DNA of 64,000 nucleotides, from the NCBI GenBank assembly GCA_964059195.1, contig CAXKWD010000011.1, positions 12,184,451 through 12,248,450 on the forward strand, in the 5' to 3' direction. Shown in pieces: positions 45,113 to 57,124 of the stretch (its first letter is position 1; every line of letters begins with the position of its first letter). The stretch is from Ectobius pallidus. Lineage: Eukaryota > Arthropoda > Insecta > Blattodea > Ectobiidae. The notes below the pieces were generated by a model. That model worked only from the letters and a program-made list of their open reading frames with translations. It did not search any database and was not told the DNA's origin. The position numbers and the translations under genes were made by a program.

Positions 45113-48100
45113 TGTAAGAATTAGGCGACGCGCTTGCTGCTTATACAAAAATCTCTGGGCAAATGATCTTCATTAACAGTACATGATTTTGGATATAGCT
45201 ATAGGCATCAGTGCATTGCTCCATTATCTCATGAAGGGTGAACATTCATTTCCAACACGAAATCTCTACCATTTTGCTATTTTAACGGAATTTTTTAATG
45301 TTTGTGTTAGATGAAACTCGTTTGACTCCGGTCCACGTATAATTAATTTTATAGAGTTTTACAAGCTATAATTGAATTTGATTTCTACACTACCTTTCAT
45401 TTTGGTGACTTCTGCTTCCTGCAAACTGACTCCTCCAATGCAGTGAATATTTCGTTCAGAACTATTTCTTAAAATGGATCTCAAAGGGTTGCTTAGATGT
45501 GGTTATATATTTGCTTTAGGTTTATGGGTTGGATACATGTAAACTTGCTTATTCAGTGCACAAGATAAGCGAAAGTAATACTGTCGGCCAAGCACGAGAA
45601 AAACTCTGAGCAGCACGAGGAGCTGTACGTGACGTCATACCATGCTACTATTCACTAAGAAAGCACTGTCACCTTGCAGCTTGGAACACACTGCACACTG
45701 GAGGCTAATGTTTACAACGCGCTTACAACAGAGAGGCTCGTCTTTTCTCTGCCCAATCAGAACTCTAGTATCCACCTGCTTGTGAACCAACCCCTCTCAC
45801 CGCACTCCGCTAACAGAGATTTACTCGTGCTTGGCCGGCAGTACGTGTCATTGTGGTCATTGCATAGCTTTCAAATATACCCAAGTGCATTTAAAATATT
45901 ATGATCAAATAGAAACATTACTTAATATGAAGAGACTGATTTTAACAATTTTCTTTCACATGTTGCTGGAACTTACGAATAGGTTTAACGTTATTAATTA
46001 TTTTACAATATAGTAAAAATGTTACAAGAGGTTCCTAAAATATCAAGATTACTTAAATCCTAGTCATGGGATACCCAGTGGTTCAAGTACCTTAACTGTG
46101 TGTAATTTATTTTCCTTATATCTCCGTAAGGAAATATTCCAATTGTCACAAATAAATTTTCCAGCTTAAAATTGGAGGGAGTCAGTTTAAATATTTTTGT
46201 TTTGAACATTTTGGTTTTAATAAGAAAATTCACTTAGGAAAGAAAATACACTTGGAAATACATTGCGAACTTTGGAAATGAACAAAGCTAGAAAACACTC
46301 AAACTATGTAGTTTGGAAATGAACGTAACTAGCAAATACATTGTGAACATTAGAAACGAACCAAGCTAGAAAATACTCTAATTTTGAAGTCTGGAAAACA
46401 TGTACGTAACTTGGAAAAACACTCCGGAAATAACATGACTTCGAAATATATTCTGTACTTTGGAAATGAACATAACCTGGAAATACATTGTGAACCATGG
46501 AATTGACCACGATTTTTAAATGCTCACATTGTGAATTTCGGAAATGAACGTAAATTTGAAATGCATTGTCAACTTTGAGAATGTACATAGCTAGGAAATA
46601 CATTGTGAACGTTGGGATTGAACATTGTTTCGAAAAAGTAGCATTGTTAACTTTGGAAACAAACATAACTATGAAATAGATTGTAAGGGTTCTGTGACTC
46701 TAAAGTAGGAGTGACTCAATTCTATAATAAAACGTTTATGGAGGTTCAAGAAAGGAACCCCTATTGCATTTGTTACCTAAAACGAAAACTGGAGATTCCT
46801 TACTTTTAAAATGCACTGTTATATGGGTAAAGTGGAACTGTTCTATTAAGACCAGCTTGTTTAGTCATACATTTCTTTGAAAGTGAAGGTAACACATTCA
46901 TAAGACTATTTTTAGTATAACAATTTAGAGAACACAGTACTAAACTCAATGAACCAAATTAAACTGAACTATAATTACATTTGACTTACGTCATATTGAT
47001 TTTGAGCGACGCCGCTTGGACCAGCCAACATCTGTTCAGGTGGGGTTGTCGCTGTAACATGTAACAACAACAACAAATGTTAAAATATTATTAAACATCA
47101 ATAGCATGTGGTGAAGGTTCATAAAAAAAATCCTTTCTAATTTGAAGTCTCATAGTTACAAAAATCCGTAAAGTTAACTAGAAGCTACAGTGTGAACCAA
47201 AGATGAAGCTACCGGACTTTGACCGTGCATGGCATTTGGATGACCGCTTTTCGTGACAGTTTTTAGCTCTCCCCTCGCTGAAGATACAAATAAGGGAATA
47301 TCCTAATAAAAGAAGAATTTCGCTCACCTTTCTTAAATTAGATGTCGAAAATGTCACAACTTTCAATACATTCTTCTATAATTTAATTTTGTAGTCCAAC
47401 ACTTTCAGTATAACGTTTTTCAAATTTGAAAGTGCATTTCTCGTACGACTGTTTTTCAAAAGATACGTTACACTATGAAGCAGTTTTAAATTGGAAGAAA
47501 TCGTGGCCTAAGAGAGCAGCCCTGGCTCAAGAAAATCTTACTGATTTTCGTGCAAGAACTGAGCTAAGTAATACTATCTCTACAATTTCAGTCGTCATGT
47601 AGCTCCAGGAGTTGGGACTTCTTAAACTTCAGTGCTAAGGGGTCTTATAGTATGTGACTATTACTTACGGGGAAACTTGAAAAATAAAGTGTATAGGTCA
47701 ATTTCCCATACTCTAGAAGCACTTAAAGACAATATCACAAGAGAAATTAACTCTATCTCGGAAGCTGAACGTATGTGCGTGAAAGAAAATTCCCTGAAAA
47801 CATGCCAGTATTGTGTGGATGCAAGAGGAGTACATTTCCAACATCTCTTGTGATGAGGTACGTGGTTATTTGCATTGTAATTCCAACTGTAAATGTGAGA
47901 ACCTGAACCATTACACCGTTAGCGGCTTTATTTGCGTAGATATATCACCCGATCTCTCGGGTGTTAGAGCAGGGGCCGCCGCGACGTAGAAACCCGCATG
48001 ATTGGCTAATTTTTGCGTGGGACTCACTGTAGCATGGATAATATAATTATGTACACAATTCGTGACTTACCATCCCGGAAAGACTGGACTCTGACAAATT

Positions 48101-51100
48101 CCAAATCGTCATCCGAATCGCTGCTCCCTCCAATGTAGACTGTGGAAAATAAAGGAGAACAATTACAATTAGACAAGGCATTAAAAGTTTTGTACTTTTG
48201 TCTCTCCAGTTCTAATTACGACTGATATGATGTAAAGTATTTTATTTTTATGTTTTATTTTATTTTGTTGAGAATGTAAATGGCTCATTGCCCAATTACA
48301 ACATTCTCTTTTATTAATTACACCAGTTTTACAACACAAATAGTATACGTTTAATCTAATACTAAAATATTTAAACTAAAACTACAACTTAGAAAAAGAC
48401 AGAAAAAAGAAGCAAGAAACACAAACAATATGAAAATTCACAATCAAGGGAACAGATCAAAAACATAAGTAATATAATAGTTATTGGAGGAAACGAAAGT
48501 CTTAAATCAAGAAAATGACATGGTTCATATTTTTACTATCTCTTTTATTTTATTACTACTTTTAAGTTTTCATGTTTTTATCACAGATATTTTTAAATCG
48601 CTTGTTGTGTGTATTAAATATATCTATATTGCCCATTTTGTGCAATTGATTGAATAGACGGACCATATTATAAAGAGGAGAATTATTATATGAGTCAGTA
48701 TTTGCTTTCGGAATGAAAAAAGATTATGCAATAAGATCTATAACGTGGAACATAAAAAGAGATTTCTTCGAGAATATTAATATCATATATTTCGTTTTAA
48801 GTAATTTATACAAAAACAAGGAAAGTATGCGTGTGCACGCGTTCGTGTGTACACAATATTTCAGATAATTTGTGTGTGTGTAAATTATTCATGGAAAGAA
48901 ATACGTTTAACAGGAGTTATCATATGATACACAGGCTATCAACCAGGTATTAATATTAAATCTTGACTGCGTTATAGCACCAATATGTGTTTCCTTTAAT
49001 GGAACATGCTATGTTTTACACTGAAATGAAATGTTTGCATAGCTCTTTAGAATGGGTTTGATTCTCGTCTCAGTTTTCTTTATATTGAACATTTAATCTC
49101 CAGGGGCCATTAACAACCGAACTAAAGATTCGCTGTGTGCTAATGGATGAACTGCCGGGGCATATACTTGTTCTTATTTGAAACCCCAATTTTATATGGG
49201 GGGTTGTCGGTCAGTCATCGTTACAAAACACAGTTAAATCTGCTATATCTAACATTATGTCTCTCCCGGGGTAAGCAATTGAACATGTCCAAGGCAGCAA
49301 TCTGAAATCATTTCTTTACGTTTTGTCAGTCTAACATATGTTGTCTTGACTTGAAAATTGTGCCTAGTTTGATAATTGTGGATCTCTGATCTGAACTTCA
49401 TTGTATTTAAATTGCGTTTAACGTACGTTAAACACTGAAATATATACAAATTTATAATCCCTTTTCGAATTCACTTCTTGAATATCTGTACAGCATTTTC
49501 TTTTCTGACGTCATCTATATTGAGTGAACGCTCAGATAATATAGTAGCCTATGGCTGAGTATGTAATAAAACAACTTGTTCTGAAGATCAATTGTGACAC
49601 ATTTGCAGAAGCTCAATTAGGAAATGGGACAGGATTGAAATTTTATTTTAAAAAAACGGAGGCCTGAATATCTGAATATCTTGAATATCTGTACAGCACT
49701 TTCTTTTCTGACGTCATCTATATTGAGTGAACGCTCAGATAATATAGTAGCCTATGGCTGAGTATGTAACAAACAACTTGTTGTGAAGATCAATGTGTGA
49801 AACATTTGCAGACGCTCTATTGGAAAATGGAACTGAAATGGGACAGAATTGAAATTTTATTTAAAGAAACGGAGGCCTTCACACTTTTTTGACATAATTA
49901 GAGTCTGATGATTACTGCTGAAAGAAAACAATACCAAGCCTTCAAAGGAAACCTTAGTAAACAAGATAGGCTAAGGGCCAGTTCTATAAAACTCACAAAC
50001 TGATAGTTATTTTTAACTGAAAGTTAGAAAATAATTAGCTACCTATGTTGTATAAAAATAACTGTAGATTGTGTAACTCACAGTTTTAAATATCTGAAGG
50101 AAATAATAAACCATCTGACAACAGTGCAAAAGTTGAGGGAAATTTGCAGAGAGTATTATGTTTATATCTTTGGTATTTGATTTTCAATTGTTTAACTAAA
50201 GACCAAGCACCATATTACACATATGCCTTTGGTATTTAATTTCAGCTGTTTAATAAAGATGAGATTTTTTTTCAAAATCATTTCATTGAGGCCATGTATA
50301 TTTTTGTTTCGAATTGCTTTAACCTGTACATGGAGGTGTTTAGGTGTGCACTTATAATACCTGGAAGTTTACGAAAATTATAGAAATCTAGTATTGTTTC
50401 CTTTTGACACTGTCCTTAGTTGATATTATGATAAACCGAGGTTTTAAAGCATAATTTTATCTTGTCACATTATGAATAGTTCTACTGGTTGTTCCTTTGT
50501 CCCCAGTAACTATTTGGAAACTTCCAATCACAATAATGTGTACGAAACCTCAGGGAAGAGATGAACATATCGTGAATTCGCTTAGTTCTTGATTGCAATA
50601 GGAGACATAACCTCAGTCTAGTTCTTCTACTCAAATTTCGGTAACATGTCATTCAGTACTAATAAAGGATTCCTTCTCTCACGAGTCATGACATAGGCTA
50701 CATGAGATGCATGAGGGATTTTCATTGCATCACCAGATGAGGTACTGTTTCAGAATAATCAGAAATCTAGAAATAAATGTTGCTATTTTGTAATACAGAG
50801 CTACCATATTCAACAACAAAGCTAAGGTACGGGTATCTATATTTTTAATGTCAACAGACAAAATGAAAGCAAACTGAATCTAAATGATATGAATATAATA
50901 ATTAATAACTCACATTGTACTTACAAAATGGATTTCTAGCGTATTTTCACTGTTTGAAATGTATTTAAAATTTCCAAATTATCAGTTAAAAAAATTCACC
51001 AGTTATATTAAACTGTTGGTTATGATCAGATACACTTGGATTAATGTTTATACAACAAAAAAACATAGTTAAATGTAACAGAAATTAATTTTGCATGCTA

Positions 51101-54100
51101 ACTAGGCCTACAGTTTACATGTTTATACAATTGACCCTTAATCAATTTGTTTTTTCTTCAGCTTAATACCTAATTAGACCAGTGTTATTATATGCCAGTG
51201 AAACCTGGACCATTACAAAACCCAACGAGAATATTCTCCAATGTTCTGAAAGGAAAATATTCAGAAGAATGTATGGCGCAGTGTGTGACAACGGGGTATG
51301 GAGAAGACAGTACTACCATGAACTATATGCACTCTTTATGGATACTGAAATCTGTGAGTATGTGAAATTTAAGAGACTAAGATGGGCAGGACATGTAATC
51401 AGAAAAGAGGAAGTTAAAATATTGAAGAGGACACTCATAATACAACCGGAGGGAAGAAGGAAGAAGGGAAGACCATGACCGCGGTGGATAGACGAGGTGA
51501 TTGGTGATGCTAGAAGTTATGGAATGAGGAATTGGAAGATGGCAGCAGTTGACCGTGACAGATGGAGAACCTTTGTTAAGTAATACTTTTTTTAAAGTGA
51601 AACAGTGGATTCATAGTGACTAAATAAGACTAAATTTTAACTCTTTCAAAATGTTTACTTATCTAAAATAGTCTTATACAAAATGGTTAAAAGAATGTTG
51701 TTTTAAGCTAAATTATAAATTAAAACGACAATTGAATTTGCTAAAGTAAAAACTCATCACAAAGCTTCAGTAATGGGTTTAACTGATGGTGCATATTAAC
51801 GAACGCACGAATACGCTCCAATTACATTTTCTATACTATATAATTTTTCAAATTAACAATCCTGTTTCAGGATTTAAGTGTTTACCGTATTCATTTGTAT
51901 TGTCGTGTTTTTTTTTTTTTTTTTGTTCATTTCGGGAGGGGTCCGGGCCCAGTTTGTACATATCGTTTGAAAAACATTATGTACAATCTTTAGAATATCT
52001 GCAGTATAAGTATTCTTATAAAAATTATCCATGGAGAGTAATGTTTTATAATATTATGGCGAAACGGTAATTTATGCCGCGCACAGGTTTTGCTTCCACT
52101 GAATAATAAAAGACCCTTGCACCAAACATAATATGTCATAACTAGAGCCCGGATTTCCATGCAAATGCATGTTTTTATATACTTTGGTTACACTTATAAA
52201 ACTTCGTAGTTACTCATCACATGACTTATGGATTCCAAATAACCATATTTTTTCCGTGCATGTTTGCATATTTCGGCCTTTTTATGGCAAAATTCATGCA
52301 TAATGCATGTTTTGGATTTTGTTGGATTAATACAGCATATTCAGACGTTTTTAATGCATATAAACCCCCACTTTCTGGTTTTAGTGCATAATAACAAGTT
52401 ACCATGTGTAGGCTAACTGTGCACATTATGAATGTGCCTCCCTAAAATCTCGGCTTTTCAAAGAAACGTAAAAATGTTGTATTGTTACCATTGTTATTTG
52501 ATTGACTTGGCAACAGAGTCTGCCACCTGCATCAATTTGAGAGTGCAAACTACTGTTTACTCTAAATAAACAGTAATATGATCTCCAGGCTACAAAAGAA
52601 AATACCGACTCGCCGACCCCCACCACCTTCCATTGAAAGATAACTGCTAAACAGAATGTTCACTGATCGAATTTGTCAGTCACTAGCCATTGTTGAAGAC
52701 GTTGAATTACCTTTGGAATCGTGTTGTGGAGAAATGGGTGTGACAGTTAGGGAAAACTTAAGAAGGTACTTAGTTCAAATCCTGATCTTAAATTTCTTAA
52801 AACAGTGAAAGACGTATTATGTGGAAAAAATGTAAGACACATGGAATTCGATCTCACCCTCAGTCAAATTTCTTCCCGTAAGTATGCCCCTGTTACTTCT
52901 TGTGAAGTAGAAAGATACTTTTCTGCGTTCAAGAATGTCCTAACTGATAAACGCACGAGTTTAAGTGAGGAGAATTTGGAAAAATTCGTTGTATATTTTT
53001 AAGAGAAATTGAAATATATTGCAGTACAGTGCGGATTTTTGATAGTGCATGTTTCGCCCTTCATTGTGCATATTTGGAGATACGATAGTGCATGAATGCA
53101 TGCATGTTTTTAAGTTTGATAGTGCATGAAAATCCGAGCTTTAGTCATAGGCCTAACTATAAACAACAAAATTATATTTCATAATAAAAAGTACCCTTGC
53201 ACCAAAAATCATATTTCACAATTATAGGAGTGGGAGTGAAATCTCGTGCGCGGCATAAAATACCTTTTTCCCAATATTATCGTTTACATGAAACATATAT
53301 ATATATTTTTTAAATAAGCTATTAACGTTAAATCAGTTAATATAGGTAGTGGGGTTCATACAGAATTAACAAATAGATAGAAAAATGAATAATTCAGAAA
53401 TATTGACATTTGTGGAAATTATGACGAAATCTGCAAACCAAAAAATGGGGTCAATATTTCACTTACACATTGTTGCACATTTTTATTTTTTTATCACATA
53501 GTGAAGTGTTAAGCCTATGATTGGACTAGTGTGTTCACACACACTACAATCGTACTTTCTCATTATGTAAAAGGACTTGGTGTGATTCATTTCTCATTTT
53601 TATAACCGATAAGGCATTGCTTTCATTAAGTGGTAGCATACACTCACGGAATTCAAGGGTTTGGGACGCTGAAATTCCGTACGCTATATACGAGTACTAT
53701 TAGCGAGAGTGAACGGCCATCAATTCCCGTTGACGGTCGTACGCGATGCACGGTAGAAGTTTGGCGGCTTCGTCTTTGGTTCCCCTTTATATATACTATG
53801 TTTTTATATTTATATCGGTATACATAGTATAAATTCCATCGGCGTGGTCTTGTGGTTAGCGTCGCTGACTGCAGATCCGTCGGCCCGGGTTCGATCCCCG
53901 ATAACTCCTCGGATTTTTCTGAGGTAGGGAGGTCTGGTAGGGGTGCACTCAGCCTGGTGATTCAAATTGAGGAGTTACTTGATAGAAAACTAGCGGCTCC
54001 GGTCATGAAAACCACCATTAACGACCGTGGATGCCGGCATGCTGACTACATGCCCCCGAATCCTACCGTCTGCCACGGTAGATGGCGCAGCGGTCGGCTG

Positions 54101-54587
54101 GTATTCCAAATCCCTCCAGGGATGTAGCGCCAAGGAGTTATTTTTATACATAGTGTAAAACTATAACTTTTTTGTCTATTGATTAACATGATAAAGATAA
54201 GAAAATGGTACAAAACATATTGTAAAAACTTCGTCACATATTTGTGCTAAGGTTAGTTAGTTCAGAGTTTTTCTACATCTATGGGTCCTTTATAAAATGA
54301 AAGATATGGATCTAAATTGAAAAAAATAAACTTCAGTTCTTCCTTCCCCTCAAATATAAAAATAACACTAAAAATTATTTGTACTTACACATTCCCAAAC
54401 GTCTGATCGGCCCTTCGGGTCGTCTAGCGAAGAAGCTGAAGACACTTAGATATCTAGCGCAGCACGAAGAAATTCGCTCGAAGATCGCCACGATATTGCC
54501 AAGATAAAAATATGTATCAAAAATATCGTACAGAGCCCAGACGATTTCTGAAAACCACTCCCAGAAGTTCCTCCAATTGACACACAT
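41240..54587 (-). CDS. Gene B: four-exon paralogue of unknown function
   Basis: Exons 54,587-54,389, 48,139-48,071, 47,051-46,990 and 41,512-41,240 join to 603 nt (200 codons plus stop) with GT-AG introns and phases 1, 1, 0. The N-terminus (MCVNWRNFWEWFSEIVWALY) is hydrophobic and aromatic. Then come RRPEGPIRRLGM, the acidic SSDSDDDLEF, the linker MLAGPSGV, a charged insert SKEEERQ absent from gene A, SDSSDEDT, a helical part MSKRMANVLRKHENYM and a basic end CRRPKRRKL that looks like a nuclear localisation signal. Indels against gene A are multiples of three up to the C-terminus. I do not recognise the family. Of the two, B looks the more complete copy. Confidence 0.75.
42310..42452 (+). pseudogene. 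MADF-domain exon of a Harbinger accessory protein
   Basis: ATG followed by LVE, a stop, then KLTEAVRKHPELYDTNSPNY and RIWTDIAKELNLKDA: the MADF (Myb/SANT-like) signature of DNA-binding proteins encoded beside Harbinger transposases. GTAAAT right after the last full codons is a possible donor. The in-frame TAA at codon 5 shows decay. Confidence 0.75.
43863..44526. mobile_element. hAT MITE, innermost level of the nest
   Basis: Ends CAGGGCCGTAGCTAGGCG and, inverted, CAGGGCCTTAGCAAGATC; flanks GCATCAAC and GCGTCAAC (7 of 8). 664 bp, no transposase readable. Confidence 0.86.
45067..45112. repeat. (TTA)n microsatellite (copy B)
   Basis: About 15 units, orthologous to 17,950-18,017. Confidence 0.95.
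45582..45840. mobile_element. MITE with TGTCGGCCAAGCACGAG ends, private to copy B
   Basis: The inverted ends TGTCGGCCAAGCACGAG and TGCCGGCCAAGCACGAG extend imperfectly to about 30 bp. Possible TSD AATAC/AGTAC; copy A reads AAGTAGTACGTG uninterrupted at about 18,490. 259 bp, GC-richer than the surroundings; superfamily unassigned. Confidence 0.75.
46235..46690. repeat. Degenerate ~37-bp minisatellite (copy B)
   Basis: Orthologue of 18,880-19,325, with the same unit and similar copy number, in intron 3 of gene B. Confidence 0.82.
46990..47051 (-). CDS. Gene B exon 3
   Basis: 62 nt, acceptor ACATGTTACAG, donor GTAAGT; codes TTPPEQMLAGPSGVAQNQYD after a split alanine codon. Confidence 0.72.
47640..48013 (+). 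pseudogene. Tc/mariner-like transposase C-terminus and 3' end
   Basis: The frame to the TGA at 47,851 reads DYYLRGNLKNKVYRS, then EALKDNITREINSI and CQYCVDARGVHFQHLL, the C-terminal pattern of DDE_3-type Tc/mariner transposases (family: DYFLWGYLKxxVY, EELKxNIRxEI). It replaces 5.4 kb of copy A in intron 2 of gene B and leaves only 1.0 kb of intron. A decayed relative is at 4,405-4,740. Confidence 0.8.
48071..48139 (-). CDS. Gene B exon 2
   Basis: 69 nt, acceptor TTATTTTCCACAG, donor GTAAGT; encodes YIGGSSDSDDDLEFVRVQSF. Confidence 0.72.
49140..49465 (-). pseudogene. LINE C-terminal fragment (copy B)
   Basis: Minus frame: YIFQCLTYVKRNLNT, RSEIHNYQTRHNF, VRLTKRKEM and, in a shifted frame, LTDNPPYKIG. 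This resembles the C-terminal tail of jockey/CR1-type reverse transcriptase ORFs (family pattern: Y..E.L.YVK.N, IH...TR, RL.K). Another plus-strand fragment is at 58,420. Confidence 0.65.
49484..49877. repeat. Local tandem duplication of ~190 bp in copy B
   Basis: Units of about 185-195 bp begin GAATATCTGTACAGCA at 49,480 and 49,675 and share TTTTCTGACGTCATCTATAT, AGATAATATAGTAGCCTATG and the end AACGGAGGCCT. Copy A has one unit (about 28,110-28,290), so the doubling occurred after the segmental duplication. Confidence 0.85.
49975..51138. mobile_element. TIR DNA transposon, private to copy B
   Basis: Left GGGCCAGTTCTATAAAACTC and inverted right GGGTCAATTGTATAAACATG form an imperfect TIR. Flanking TAA and the empty site in copy A (AGCTAAATCAATTAG at 29,176) define the insertion. 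There is no readable transposase. It is grouped by its ends with 1,992 and 57,512. Confidence 0.7.
51175..51578 (+). pseudogene. LINE 3' end (copy B)
   Basis: Orthologue of 29,215: YASETWTITKPNENILQC, FRRMYGAV, LRWAGHVIRKEEVKILKR. The distal part and GAT tail are deleted; copy B jumps from GGAGAACCTTTGTT to a sequence at 30,096 in A. Confidence 0.86.
52143..53143 (+). mobile_element. hAT element nested in a MITE
   Basis: Ends TAGAGCCCGGATTTCCATGC and, inverted, TAAAGCTCGGATTTTCATGC. Flanks GTCATAAC and GTCATAGG agree at 6 of 8. About 1.0 kb, T-rich with repeated GTGCAT/GCATGT words near the ends, carrying a transposase 3' end. Confidence 0.83.
52656..53002 (+). pseudogene. hAT transposase C-terminal remnant
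   Basis: From 52,805 the frame reads SRKYAPVTSCEVERYFSAFK then NVLTDKRTSLSEENLEKF with stop at 53,000. This is the hAT C-terminal dimerisation motif (PVTSxxVERxFSxxK...L...R..L..ENLE). An upstream frame from ATG at 52,656 gives related sequence with a shift between. The catalytic core is deleted. Confidence 0.82.
53837..54139 (+). mobile_element. tRNA-derived SINE, family 2, private to copy B
   Basis: Head GGCGTGGTCTTGTGGTTAGC, B-box GGGTTCGATCCCC, body TCGGATTTTTCTGAGGTAGG. Flanked by near-repeats of TATACATAGTATAAA, a long TSD; the empty site in copy A is at about 31,335. Confidence 0.88.
54389..54587 (-). CDS. Gene B exon 1 (coding part)
   Basis: 66 codons plus one base, donor GTAAGT; ATG in the same TCAAGATGT context as gene A. 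Contains an in-frame 18-nt stretch (around YLSVFS) missing in A. Confidence 0.7.
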
Positions 54588-55046
54588 CTTGATAAGCGCC
54601 TAAGTCCCGGAGCAGTTGCAGAACCACTGGTCTGAACGAATGCTTCAACCACACTAACTGCGAATGGTTTGTTTAGTCTGTTTATCGTTCTGCATAACTC
54701 ATAACCTATAATGACTTCGTTTTGACTGTGAGATTTCTCATCGATTTGTATTCACAGAAGTGAGAACCATGAACACGTGTGAATAGTATTGTAACATGAT
54801 CTTTTAGTAACAGTACGTCTCAGTTCTCTGAAATAGCCAGTGTCACTGGAACCAATCCACCTGAGAACTATCAACATTTATATTTGTTGCCCTGAACATT
54901 TCAAGGGTTATAAATTGTTTGTAATTATGGTACAATTTATTGTCACACTCTCTGCACTGTAAGGTGGAAGGTCCTGATGTAATTAGTCCGTTTCACATTA
55001 CTATTCCTAAAAGTTCTGGTAATAACGTGCCCTCAAGTTGTCGGGG

Positions 55047-55215
55047 CAATCTGTGAGTCAGGATATGCCAATATGTTTTCCAATGTCCTGGGATTGTATC
55101 CCTCAGGAGTTATTTTACATCCCTTCAAGTCTACGGATACGGATACGCGACCTTGTCCGGGATCCAACCCACGAACTTCGGATGTTTCATTTATATAGCA
55201 GTAATAGGTGTTCTC
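55047..55215 (-). mobile_element. tRNA-derived SINE remnant, family 6 (copy B)
   Basis: Orthologue of 32,828-33,000. Confidence 0.58.
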
Positions 55216-55287
55216 TTTATCTTGTATGATTTTGAAAAACAAAAATCACTCCCTCCATCCTTAAATTAGCAGGCTGTTTTTATTGAG

Positions 55288-55530
55288 GACCTCCGCCGTG
55301 GGTGAGTTGGTAGCGTGACTGCCAGCCTCCTGGGCGGCCCGGGTTCGATTCCCGGCCGGGTCGGGGATTTTTCAGTAGTGAAAAATGTCTTTCCCGGATT
55401 CAGGACTGGGTGTGTGTGTATGTCCTTAGATTTAAGTAGGTAGGGGACTGGCGCACCCCGGTAACAAATCCACTGTGAATATCCCCTTACGGGATCGCCA
55501 GGGGTCGCTCGCGAACCTGAGGAATAACTT
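55288..55530 (+). mobile_element. tRNA-derived SINE, family 5, private to copy B
   Basis: Head CCGTGGGTGAGTTGGTAGCG, B-box GGGTTCGATTCCC, body GGATTTTTCAGTAGTGAAAA and GGGATCGCCAGGGGTCGC. Copy A is uninterrupted at 33,095. Confidence 0.82.
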
Positions 55531-56074
55531 TTTATGGAGAATCGCAAGTGTATGTTGGTAACACTGTATAAAGGGATTTTAATTACAAATAACTAATTTT
55601 ATAAATCATGTACTTATTTATTTCTGTATATGAAAATGAAGCACAGTATAAGCAAATTTGTACACTATAGCGATTTACGGAATGGTTTAGCATCACAGCT
55701 CGTTGTTGTAACTTCTGACCAGTGTCGGTGAGACGCCCTTGGGGCAGCAAAACTCAAATTGACGACCATAAATTTTGAAAATAAGTGTAATTAAACGTTA
55801 ATAGCCTTCAATGCATTATGTTATATTTATGTTTTAATTTTATTTATTTTTATTTTTATATTGCCTAAAACGTTGAATTTACCCAATTTTATAAATGAAA
55901 ATGTTATAATAATGTATTTTGGTCCCTCTCTTAACCTTGATTTTATTCCTTTTTGTTGAATTGAAAAAATCGAAATCGAAAAGCAAATATCGATATCACG
56001 ATATTATCGGAACCGAAATAACGATGTCAAAATATTGGATATACAAACAAAATAATAAAATATATTATTTGTGT

Positions 56075-56429
56075 TCATCTTACACCCTCATTTAATTAAT
56101 AATCTTTGTTGGTTTGACTTTAACTACAGTTTATTCTTGTTGTATAATTTTGTTCTTATATCACCTATAATACACAGAGTACCCTGGTTTAAAATCATAA
56201 AATTATTTCTAGTTGAATTAGACCTAATTTTCTTTTTTACGTCTTTGTATAATATATTTGCTTTTTTTCCTATTCCTTATGTATAAATATTAAAAACAGT
56301 AAAAGGTACTAAAACAAACAGCGTGTTAAAAGTGTATTATAATATAAGAAAAATTTTATACTACAAGAATAAACTGGAGTTAAATGCAAACCATCAAAGA
56401 TTATTAATTAAATGAGGGTGTAAGGTGGA
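56075..56429. mobile_element. Foldback MITE with ~80-bp inverted arms (copy B)
   Basis: Orthologue of 33,641-33,993; the left arm and centre are nearly identical to copy A. Confidence 0.78.
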
Positions 56430-57124
56430 CAGGAATATTAAAATTTATTATAGTACCATCCTCATTTAAAAATGAAGTTCATTAATACAAACAAAATATC
56501 GGTATTATTAATATCGAAATCCCATTCCTAATCTTGGGTTGTCAATAACCACGTGTTGTGCTAGGAGATAGGCATAAAGGCGATCCAGCAGCCCGCAAGC
56601 AAACACCACTGTTTTCCTTCGATGACCGGTGTTAAAGACGACGGAAGTGTCAAGGCTTTAAAAAAAAGTTTTAATTTTGCTTCTAGTCGCTTCCAGCTCC
56701 TACAATGGGCGTCTAAATGACGAGCCCAGGTATTCTTAATATTCATACCTTACAGCCTTCTAAATTTAAAAATGCTTATTAATACCCTTTCATAAATGAA
56801 AATATTTATAAATGGCACATCACTATTAGCAACAACAGCAACATTAGCCTATGTTAGCTCGAGGGTTTTTGGCGTAGGCCTATAAGTAACAACTTTTTTC
56901 ACTTTGTCACTATCTCGATACTGCGGAATTATATCACTTATGTAGACAAGTACTTTCCACCTCATGTCACTCTTAAATTCCATCACAAAATTGAAAAAAA
57001 GACACCGGGCCCTGATTTCAGGTACCGGTACTTAGTTCCTGGTTAGTTTAGTATAAGCGCCCGATTTTTTTTTTTAACTTTTACCACCACCCAGCTACCC
57101 TCACCCCAAAGTTATTGTTTTAGG

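Larger units (their letters stand above)
52058..53272. mobile_element. TIR element with exact 8-bp TSD, host of a nested hAT
   Basis: Ends GGCGAAACGGTAATTTATGC and, inverted, GGGAAAAAGGTATTTTATGC, both continuing CGCGCAC. Flanked by AATATTAT on both sides (52,050-52,057; 53,273-53,280). Copy A has an empty site at about 30,567. Outside the nested hAT it is only about 210 bp. Confidence 0.85.

Noticed and set aside
55288..55370. Functional tRNA gene
   Set aside because: The A- and B-boxes are good, but the sequence continues into a SINE body and is absent from copy A.
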